Shown piece by piece: positions 1-5,427 of a stretch of 5,831 nt of DNA (position 1 is its first letter; every line of letters begins with the position of its first letter). Source of the DNA: Thermoplasmata archaeon. GTDB taxonomy: Archaea > Thermoplasmatota > Thermoplasmata > Lutacidiplasmatales > UBA184. The stretch covers positions 1-5,831 of the forward strand of contig JASHXM010000064.1 of NCBI GenBank assembly GCA_030043545.1, read 5' to 3'. The notes beneath the pieces are model-generated. The model saw only the letters and a program-made list of their open reading frames with translations. It did not search any database and was not told the DNA's origin. The translations under genes and the position numbers were made by a program.

Positions 1-89
1 GTCGACGCTACATCGCCGAGGTCACCGCGCTGTTCCGGACGATCGGGATCGAGCTGCCGGACGAGCACCGCGACCGGCACGTCGAGTGA
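1..89 (+). CDS. C-terminal end of an unidentified protein (5' partial)
   Basis: Reading from base 3, 28 codons lead to a TGA at 87-89 and encode a peptide ending ELPDEHRDRHVE. Third codon positions are almost all G or C, as in the confident genes of this window, and the other two forward frames give less natural protein. The fragment alternates charged and hydrophobic residues like a C-terminal amphipathic helix followed by a charged tail. It is too short to assign to a family, so I give no function. It converges on the decarboxylase gene, with six bases between the two stop codons. Confidence 0.6.
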   Translation, partial: RRYIAEVTALFRTIGIELPDEHRDRHVE

Positions 90-99
90 GCCGGCTCAC
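86..99. other. 14-bp perfect palindrome spanning two convergent stop codons
   Basis: The sequence GTGAGCCGGCTCAC equals its own reverse complement. As RNA from either strand it could form a five-base-pair stem (GTGAG/CTCAC) with a CCGG loop. The TGA stops of the left-edge gene (87-89) and of the minus-strand decarboxylase (98-96) lie symmetrically inside it. No T-tract follows in either direction, so calling it a bidirectional terminator is only a guess. Confidence 0.35.
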
Positions 100-1124
100 G
101 CCGGGCCCACGCGGGGACCGCCGATCCGTCGCGCGCCCGGCCCGGGCCGCACCACTCGAACCTCCTGGATCCCGGCGATCGCCGCCAGGCGGCGCCGCAC
201 CGTCGGCAGGTGGCGTCGGACCGTGAAGACGTGGACATGGGCGCCGGCGTCGTGCGTGTACGCCGCGATCGGACGCCCCGCCTCCCGGTTGAGCGCCCGG
301 ACCTCGCCGAGCACGGCGCGGGACGCGCTCGTGAGGTAGTCGAGCGTCGGGCGGGTCGTCTCGCAGACGGCGCGGAAGTCGTCGCACTCCTCCATGACGA
401 CCGGGAACAGGGCCGCGGGGTCCCGGGCGGCGATCGCCCGGCGCATCCGCGCGATCCGGCGCGGAACGGCGGCGAGTCGCGCCCGGTAGACCGGGCTGGT
501 CCGGACCGTCGACTGCATCGCGACCGCGGAGCGGACCTCTTTGGTCGGGGCGCCCCGCACGATCGCGACGGCGTCGACCAGCTCCGGCCAGTGGTCGGGC
601 GGGAACAGCGGTGCCGCGTAGCAGTCTCGGCCGTCCGGACGGTGACCGGCCCGCCACTCGACGAACCCCCCGAACACCGACCGCGAGGCGCTCCCGGATC
701 CGAACCGCGCGAGGCGCGACAGCGCCCGTCCCGCGAGCGGGAGTCCCGCCGCCGCGCTCGCGGCCCCGGCCAGCGCGGCGAATCCGCTCGCGCTCGACGC
801 GAGCCCGCTCGCGGTCGGGAAGTTGTTCTCGGAGCGGACGTGGGCCTTCGCGGCGATCCCGGCCGCCGCTCGGACGCGGTCGAGCATCGCGACGACCCCG
901 TCGCGCGGCCCCCCCACGGCCGGCGCGCCCCCCAGCTCAACCCGGTCGTCGTCGAGCGAGGCGTCGAACGCGACCGTCGTCCGGGAGCGCATCCGGTCGA
1001 GGGTCACGGAGAGCGAGGAGTTGTACGGCAGTGCCAGCTCGGGGTCTCGGACGCCCCAGTACTTCACCAGGGCGATGTTCGGCGGCGCCACGTACGTCGC
1101 CGACCGGGGCCGGAGGCGCGCCAT
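96..1124 (-). CDS. mvaD: Diphosphomevalonate decarboxylase family protein (mevalonate pathway)
   Basis: This 342-residue GHMP-superfamily protein should carry out the ATP-dependent decarboxylation of a phosphorylated mevalonate, the step that forms the isopentenyl unit of archaeal membrane lipids. The family signatures appear in order: N16-IALVKYWG (K21), the NSSLSVTL strand (35-42), the phosphate loop NFPTASGLASSASG (101-114), GSGSASRS (142-149, with R148), GGFVEW (152-157) and YTHDAG (289-294). D292 matches the catalytic Asp of yeast and human enzymes, and mevalonate 3-kinases lack it, so decarboxylase chemistry is likely. Two family positions differ: the Lys usual in YWGKRD is V25, and the His usual in the FHATC motif is R251. 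The substrate could therefore be mevalonate diphosphate, mevalonate 5-phosphate (haloarchaeal type) or mevalonate 3,5-bisphosphate (Thermoplasma type). The ATG at 1124 places the N-terminus as in the family. There is no Shine-Dalgarno sequence. The gene is divergent from the thioesterase gene. Confidence 0.9.
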   Translation of the reverse strand: MARLRPRSATYVAPPNIALVKYWGVRDPELALPYNSSLSVTLDRMRSRTTVAFDASLDDDRVELGGAPAVGGPRDGVVAMLDRVRAAAGIAAKAHVRSENNFPTASGLASSASGFAALAGAASAAAGLPLAGRALSRLARFGSGSASRSVFGGFVEWRAGHRPDGRDCYAAPLFPPDHWPELVDAVAIVRGAPTKEVRSAVAMQSTVRTSPVYRARLAAVPRRIARMRRAIAARDPAALFPVVMEECDDFRAVCETTRPTLDYLTSASRAVLGEVRALNREAGRPIAAYTHDAGAHVHVFTVRRHLPTVRRRLAAIAGIQEVRVVRPGPGARRIGGPRVGPA

Positions 1125-1150
1125 CGGTTGCGGCGGGACGGCCGCCCCGA

Positions 1151-1160
1151 GTACTTATCC
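1151..1160. promoter_or_regulatory. Putative shared TATA-like element between divergent genes
   Basis: GTACTTATCC is the only AT-rich patch in the 57 bases between the decarboxylase ATG (1124, minus) and the thioesterase GTG (1182, plus). Its centre is about 26 bases before the plus-strand start and about 31 before the minus-strand start. Both distances suit an archaeal TATA box serving leaderless or nearly leaderless transcripts. The match to the archaeal consensus is weak, so this rests mainly on position. Confidence 0.4.
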
Positions 1161-1181
1161 GCGGCTCCCGTTCGGGACGAC

Positions 1182-1667
1182 GTGGCGCGTCGGACGCGGC
1201 CGAGCGACCCGCGTCCGGTCGCCCCGTCGCCGAGCCTCTCTCGGGCCGCGCGGCAGGGGTTCCACCACGAGGTCGGATTCCGGGTTTCGCTCGCGGAGAG
1301 CACCCCGGGAGCGTACACCGTCCGAGGGCGCGTCGAGACCCGTCACCTCAACATCAACGGCGTCGTGCACGGCGGAGTCTACGCCACGATCCTCGACACG
1401 GCGATGGGGGCGTCCGTCGTCTCGATCCTCGCTCCCGGCGAGACGACGGCGACGACGTCCCTCTACGTCGAGTTCCTGCGCGCAGCCCGACGTGGCGACA
1501 CGCTCGTGGCCCGCGGTCGGATCCAGCGTCGCGGTCGTCACATCGCGTTCGTCGAGGGGGAGCTGTGGGGCGCGGAGGGGGTCCGGCTCTCGCAGGCCCG
1601 AGGGACCTGGTACATCTGGTCGCCGGACCCGGACCGACCGGCCGCCGCTGCGCGGCGGCGCCCGTAG
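1182..1667 (+). CDS. PaaI-type hotdog-fold acyl-CoA thioesterase
   Basis: This 161-residue protein is a single-domain hotdog thioesterase, expected to hydrolyse an acyl- or aryl-CoA thioester in the cytosol as an oligomer. The family signature is clear: N59-GVVHGG (HGG at 63-65) opens the long central helix, with D72 in ILDTAMG as the likely catalytic acid. It is followed by the strands TTSLYVEFLR and DTLVARGRI and a final strand ending RGTWYIW. The substrate cannot be read from the sequence. The first 24 or so residues are rich in Arg, Pro and Ser and sit outside the fold. I chose the GTG at 1182 because it is the only plausible start in this frame between the divergent gene and the domain, and the AT-rich element lies about 26 bases upstream. 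The frame stays open much further upstream, but there it is antisense to the decarboxylase. The C-terminus ends in a PAAAARRRP tail encoded by a GC hairpin. Confidence 0.82.
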   Translation: MARRTRPSDPRPVAPSPSLSRAARQGFHHEVGFRVSLAESTPGAYTVRGRVETRHLNINGVVHGGVYATILDTAMGASVVSILAPGETTATTSLYVEFLRAARRGDTLVARGRIQRRGRHIAFVEGELWGAEGVRLSQARGTWYIWSPDPDRPAAAARRRP

Positions 1668-1675
1668 GCGCTACG
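1641..1675. other. Two small hairpins at the convergent 3' ends
   Basis: Bases 1641-1648 (GCCGCCGC) pair perfectly with 1652-1659 around a TGC loop, giving an eight-base-pair all-GC stem inside the last thioesterase codons. Just after it, CGTAG (1663-1667) and CTACG (1671-1675) pair around a GCG loop. The TAG stops of both genes are symmetric within this second stem. There is no T-tract on either strand, so a role in termination or 3'-end protection is only possible. Confidence 0.3.
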
Positions 1676-4124
1676 CCCGCGCGACCGGCCCCGAGTCGGG
1701 GCCCATCAGCCGAGCGGCGAGGCGCGTGTGGAGCTCGATCCGCTCGAGCGCCTTCGCGGCGCCGCGGCTCCCCTCCGGCATCGGGTGCGAGCGGAGGAAA
1801 TCGCGCACCTCCTCGACCCGCCCGACCGCCATCGCGGGGACCGCGAGCTCGAGGACCAGCGGAAGCCCCCCGGAACCGCGGAACGCCGCGGCGACGTCGT
1901 CGACGCGCTCCGAGAACCACGGCCAGACGACCGAGCGGCCGGCCGGGTTCGCCGACGCCTGGACGATCAGCGACCGGAGGTAGCTGCGGTTGATCCCGCC
2001 CGACAGCGCGAAGTCGAGCGTCTCGCGGAGCAGGGCGGGTTCGGAGCCCCAGCCGAGCGACCGCGCGAGCCGGGTGCGATCGGCCTCCGCGGCGGCGTCC
2101 TGGAGCGCCGACCGGAGGGTGCGGTAACCGGACGCTCCGCCCGAACGGGCGAAGCCGACCGCGGTCGCGAGCCGGAGGTCGGGGTCGAGGACGTGCCAGT
2201 CGGCAAAGCGGTCGCCGAGGCGGCGGGCGTACTCCGCGTCGATCCGGGCCCGGCCGAACGCGGTCCGCTCCCGCAGGATCCCGTCGGTCGGGCGTTCCTC
2301 GGGGCGGCGCGCCGGCCCGAGCCGCTCCGTCTGGGTCGCGAAGAACGCCTGGGCGGTGTCGCGGACCGGGGCGAAATCGGGGAACATCAGCGCGAGCTCG
2401 GCGAGCGCGCCGGTGATCGACTCGACGACGAGCCGATCGTCGGTGCCTCCGAGCGTCCCAACCGCGCGCTCATACTCGGCCCACCCGGCCTCGCCGGAGA
2501 GGAGGAACGCCGCGAGGTCCTCGAGGTACGTCCATCGGTCTGGCGCCGGTCGGGTGGGGAGCGCCGCGAGGAGGCGGTCGGCGAGGGCCCGGTCGTAGTG
2601 GACGCGGTAGAAGCCGACGGCCCCCGGGTTGAGGTGGACGGTCGCGCCGGGGTCGACCGACACGACGAGCCGTTCGGTGTCGAACCGGAGCCGGCGGCGC
2701 TCTCCATCGATGTCGGCGATCAACGGGATCGGCCATGGGGCGGCCGCCTCGGAGCCGAGGTACCGGAACCGACGCTGGGTGAGCTCGAGGCCGTGGGAGG
2801 AGATCCGGGCGTCGATCACCGGCAGGCCGGGTCGGTCGATCCACGGGCCGGCGATCTCGGCGACCGGTTCGCCGGACGCCCGCTCGAGCGACCGCCAGAG
2901 GTCGGCCGTCTCCGCGTTCCCGTGGGCGTACCGCTTCAGGTAGTCGGTCACCCCGGCCCGGAACCGATCCTCCCCGAGGTACGCGTCGAGCATCCCGAGG
3001 ACGCTCGACCCCTTGCCGTAGCTGATCTCGTCGAAGATCTGTCCGATCTCCGACGGCTGCTCGACCGCGCACCGGACGGGGTGGGTCGACACGAGCGAGT
3101 CGCCGTCGAGCGCCGCCGCCATTCCCGCGACGCGCAGGAAGAAGTCGGCGCGCGCGTCGAGCGTCGGCTCGAGCCGCTCGGCGATCTTCGTCTCCATCAG
3201 CGACGCGAAGCTCTCGTTGAGCCAGATATCGGTCCACCACGCCATCGTGACGAGGTTGCCGAACCACTGGTGGGCGATCTCGTGGGACGTCGTCTCGAGC
3301 ACGTCGCGCTTGGCGAACGTGCCGCTCGCGTTGCTGACGAGCAGCCGGTTCGCCTGGAAGCTGATCGCCCCCCAGTTCTCCATCGCCCCGAAGTCGAGCT
3401 CCTCGACGGCGATGAGGTCGAGCTTCGGGAGCGGGTACGGGAGGGCGTAGTACTCCTCAAAGGCGTCGAGGACCCGCGCCGCGGTGGCGGCGGCGAACCG
3501 GCCGGCGTCGGCCCGGCCGGGCGGCGTGAGCACGCGGATCGCCGCGCGACGCGAGCGGCTCTCGCTCCGGTCGAACCGACCGATCGCGAGATAGAACAGG
3601 TACGTCGCCATCGGCGGGGTCGGACCGAACGTCCAGCGGGATCGGCCCCCGACCGGCCGGACCGACTCGACCGGCGCGTTGGCGATCACCTCGAGGTCGG
3701 GGTCGGTCGTGACGGAGAGGACGACCCGCCCCTTCCGGTCCGGGCGGTCGAAGCACGGGAAGATCGCCCGGGCCCCGGTCGGCTCGCACTGGGCGGTCAG
3801 CAGGTAGCCGTCGCCGTGCCGGGAACGGTAGAGTCCGCTCAGCGTGCCCGTGCTCACCCGCCCATCGAACTCGACCTCGATGCGGCCGCCGGCCCGGTCG
3901 GGGAGGTCGAGCCGGAGCCGGTCCCCGGCCGGAGCGACCGAGTACGGCACCTGGGCGCCGTTCCTCGACACCGACCGGATCGCGAGCCCGTCGAGATCCA
4001 GCTCGGCCGTCGACGCCCCGGGCTCGGAGACGAAGCCGACGCGACCCGAGAACGTGAGACCCCGATAGTCGACGTCGAGGTCGAGGCGGTACTCCAGCGG
4101 GGACGAACGGGGGACCGACGTCAT
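1671..4124 (-). CDS. M1-family zinc aminopeptidase (tricorn interacting factor F2/F3-like)
   Basis: This 817-residue protein is a cytosolic zinc aminopeptidase that should remove N-terminal residues from peptides, in archaea typically products of the proteasome or tricorn. The M1 hallmarks are all present: the substrate-anchoring segment QCEPTGAR (112-119) before PCFD (123-126), the exopeptidase motif GAMEN (246-250), the zinc site HEIAH (281-285) with E304 as third ligand in WLNE, E282 as general base, and the transition-state Tyr Y369 in DEISYGKG. GFYRVHYD (504-511) marks the end of the third domain, and a helical domain fills roughly 525-817. Thermoplasma F2 and F3 are about 780 residues, so this is full length. 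FDEP, common in the family, reads FDRP here (R127). There is no signal peptide. I chose the ATG at 4124 because family homology begins right after it; the frame's more upstream ATG at 4325 lies inside the 5S rRNA gene. No Shine-Dalgarno or good TATA box is visible; a weak CCTAGGA lies near 4162-4168. Confidence 0.93.
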   Translation of the reverse strand: MTSVPRSSPLEYRLDLDVDYRGLTFSGRVGFVSEPGASTAELDLDGLAIRSVSRNGAQVPYSVAPAGDRLRLDLPDRAGGRIEVEFDGRVSTGTLSGLYRSRHGDGYLLTAQCEPTGARAIFPCFDRPDRKGRVVLSVTTDPDLEVIANAPVESVRPVGGRSRWTFGPTPPMATYLFYLAIGRFDRSESRSRRAAIRVLTPPGRADAGRFAAATAARVLDAFEEYYALPYPLPKLDLIAVEELDFGAMENWGAISFQANRLLVSNASGTFAKRDVLETTSHEIAHQWFGNLVTMAWWTDIWLNESFASLMETKIAERLEPTLDARADFFLRVAGMAAALDGDSLVSTHPVRCAVEQPSEIGQIFDEISYGKGSSVLGMLDAYLGEDRFRAGVTDYLKRYAHGNAETADLWRSLERASGEPVAEIAGPWIDRPGLPVIDARISSHGLELTQRRFRYLGSEAAAPWPIPLIADIDGERRRLRFDTERLVVSVDPGATVHLNPGAVGFYRVHYDRALADRLLAALPTRPAPDRWTYLEDLAAFLLSGEAGWAEYERAVGTLGGTDDRLVVESITGALAELALMFPDFAPVRDTAQAFFATQTERLGPARRPEERPTDGILRERTAFGRARIDAEYARRLGDRFADWHVLDPDLRLATAVGFARSGGASGYRTLRSALQDAAAEADRTRLARSLGWGSEPALLRETLDFALSGGINRSYLRSLIVQASANPAGRSVVWPWFSERVDDVAAAFRGSGGLPLVLELAVPAMAVGRVEEVRDFLRSHPMPEGSRGAAKALERIELHTRLAARLMGPDSGPVARA

Positions 4125-4224
4125 CGACCGTCTGCGGACCGCGCGTGGGCGCCGGCGGGGTCCTAGGTGGAAAGGGGCCGAGCGGGATGAAGCCTCGTCC
4201 CTCGGCCAGCCCCGCCCGGGGGCG

Positions 4225-4240
4225 AAACCAAAGTTAAATA
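4225..4240 (+). promoter_or_regulatory. Archaeal promoter (BRE/TATA) of the 5S rRNA gene
   Basis: AAACCAAAGTTAAATA is the most AT-rich stretch in the window. GTTAAATA at 4233-4240 is a good archaeal TATA box, and the purine-rich bases before it could be the TFB recognition element. The TATA centre is about 26 bases before the 5' end of 5S helix I at 4263, the expected spacing to an archaeal transcription start. Read on the other strand, the same patch (TATTTAAC) might also serve the aminopeptidase gene, but that would leave a leader of about 85 bases. Confidence 0.75.
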
Positions 4241-4262
4241 GGCGGGGTCGGTCGCGCCCGCT

Positions 4263-4385
4263 GGCTGACGGCCAAAGCGGTGGGGAAACACCCGGTCCCA
4301 TTCCGAACCCGGCAGTTAAGCCCACTGGCGTTCCGCGCGGTACTGAAGTGCGCGAGCCTACGGGAAACGCGGAAAGCTGTCAGCC
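4263..4385 (+). rRNA. rrf: 5S ribosomal RNA
   Basis: The conserved 5S core is unmistakable: the GCGGTGGGGAAACACCCGG region, CATTCCGAACCCGGCAGTTAAG (loop B/C side), CCCACTGGCGTTCCGCG, and the archaeal-like GGTACTGAAGTGCGCGAGCC arm. Helix I closes the molecule, with GGCTGAC at 4263-4269 pairing with GTCAGCC at 4379-4385. The resulting length of about 123 bases is normal; the exact ends could differ by a base or two. No 16S, 23S or tRNA lies beside it here. It has its own upstream TATA box, so it appears to be transcribed separately, as known for the unlinked rRNA genes of Thermoplasma relatives. No T-rich terminator is visible behind it. Confidence 0.96.
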
Positions 4386-4397
4386 TCCGGGACCGCT

Positions 4398-4405
4398 GAG
4401 TTAAG
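4398..4405 (+). promoter_or_regulatory. Possible TATA-like element of the endonuclease IV gene
   Basis: GAGTTAAG is the only AT-rich patch between the 5S rRNA 3' end and the endonuclease ATG at 4429. Its centre is about 27 bases upstream of that ATG, the spacing expected for a leaderless archaeal mRNA. The box is short and weak, so transcription from the 5S promoter is an alternative. Confidence 0.4.
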
Positions 4406-4428
4406 CCGCGCCCGGCCTCCCGCCCCCG

Positions 4429-5427
4429 ATGCTCCTCGGAGCGCACCTCGGGATCGCCGGCGGGCTCGCCGAGGCGTCGCACGCCGCCCGCCGAATCGGC
4501 TGCGACTCGCTCCAGATCTTCTCGAAGAGCCCGCAGATGTGGGCCGGTCCGGCGATCCCGACCGCGGCCGCCGAGGAGTTCCGGTCGGCCGTCCGGGCGG
4601 ACGGGCTCCGCGCGACGGCGGTCCATCACGGGTACCTCGCGAACCTGGCCGGTCCGAAGCCCGAAGTGCTCGCCCGGTCGCGCGGGGCATTCGTCGATGA
4701 GCTGACCCGCGCCGAGCTCCTCGGGGTCGACGGGCTGATCTTCCACCCCGGCGCCCACCTGGGCTCCGGCACGGCGACCGGAGTTGCCACGCTCGCCGAG
4801 AGCCTCAAGGAGGCGTTCGCCGCGGTCCCGCGCGGCTCCGTCCGCGTCCTCCTCGAGAACGCCGCCGGCCAGGGGACGACGCTCGGCTCGTCGTTCGGGG
4901 AGCTCGCGACGGCGATCGACGCCGTGGGCGCTCCCGACCGGCTCGGCGTGGCGCTCGACACCTGCCACCTGTTCGCCGCCGGCTTCGACTTCCGCTCACC
5001 GGAAGGATACGGCACCCTGCTCGACCGCCTCGAGTCGGAGCTCGGGATCCGACGCGTCCGGGCGTTCCATCTCAACGACGCGAAGGCGCCGGTCGGTTCC
5101 CACCTCGACCGCCACGAGAACATCGGGAAAGGGGAGATCGGCCTCTCGGGGTTCCACCATTTCGTCAACGACCGTCGGTGGGCCGAGGTCCCCGGCTTCC
5201 TCGAGACGCCGCTCGACGATCGGGAGTACGCCCGGTACGCCGAGGACCTCCGAGCGCTCCGCGCGCTCGAAGGCGCTCCGTTCCCCCCCGTGACGACGCG
5301 ACCGGCCGTACCCTCCGCCGCCGCTCCCTCGCGGCCCCGTCGCGTCGCGCCGGCCCCGCGCCGGGCGCCCCGGACCCGCTCCTCGGCGCCCCCGAAGAAG
5401 GGCCGGACGGCCCGACGGGTGCGATGA
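4429..5427 (+). CDS. nfo: Endonuclease IV (AP endonuclease family 2) with basic C-terminal tail
   Basis: This 332-residue protein cleaves DNA 5' to abasic sites in base-excision repair. It has the TIM-barrel fold with a three-metal centre, and all nine metal ligands of the E. coli enzyme have counterparts: H66, H106 (FHPG), E143 (LLEN), D177 and H180 (LDTCH), H214 (FHLND), D227 and H229 (LDRHENIGKGEIG) and E259 (FLETP). The N-terminus GAHLGIAGGL aligns with the family start, which supports the ATG at 4429. The catalytic domain ends near residue 284, the usual size. The remaining 47 or so residues are an extension rich in Pro, Ala, Ser and Arg/Lys, with about 14 basic and no acidic residues, likely disordered and able to contact DNA. 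There is no Shine-Dalgarno sequence; a TATA-like patch 27 bases upstream suggests a leaderless transcript. The stop overlaps the next start (ATGA), so the two genes are probably cotranscribed. Confidence 0.94.
   Translation: MLLGAHLGIAGGLAEASHAARRIGCDSLQIFSKSPQMWAGPAIPTAAAEEFRSAVRADGLRATAVHHGYLANLAGPKPEVLARSRGAFVDELTRAELLGVDGLIFHPGAHLGSGTATGVATLAESLKEAFAAVPRGSVRVLLENAAGQGTTLGSSFGELATAIDAVGAPDRLGVALDTCHLFAAGFDFRSPEGYGTLLDRLESELGIRRVRAFHLNDAKAPVGSHLDRHENIGKGEIGLSGFHHFVNDRRWAEVPGFLETPLDDREYARYAEDLRALRALEGAPFPPVTTRPAVPSAAAPSRPRRVAPAPRRAPRTRSSAPPKKGRTARRVR

Noticed and set aside
96..1124. Mevalonate 3-kinase as an alternative for the decarboxylase-family gene
   Set aside because: The catalytic Asp (D292) and the family Lys (K21) are both kept, and they fit decarboxylation rather than simple 3-phosphorylation.
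210..1181. Upstream extension of the thioesterase frame
   Set aside because: It is antisense to the decarboxylase gene and lacks any domain. The hotdog family starts well downstream.
1728..4166. An 812-codon open frame on the plus strand opposite the aminopeptidase gene
   Set aside because: It is fully antisense to a protein with all M1 motifs. In GC-rich DNA the complementary frame is often free of stops. Its translation is rich in Arg, Glu, Gly and Pro with no recognisable motif.
4125..4325. Longer aminopeptidase start at the ATG at 4325
   Set aside because: The codon lies within the 5S rRNA gene and the extra residues would be translated from the 5S promoter region. M1 homology begins at the 4124 start.
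4234..4968. A 244-codon minus-strand open frame
   Set aside because: It spans the 5S gene and the antisense of the endonuclease IV catalytic domain and shows no family motif.
5400..5413. GGGCC/GGCCC hairpin just before the transketolase-like start
   Set aside because: A five-base-pair GC stem inside coding sequence is expected by chance at this GC content, and no partner ribosome-binding site is visible for it to control.
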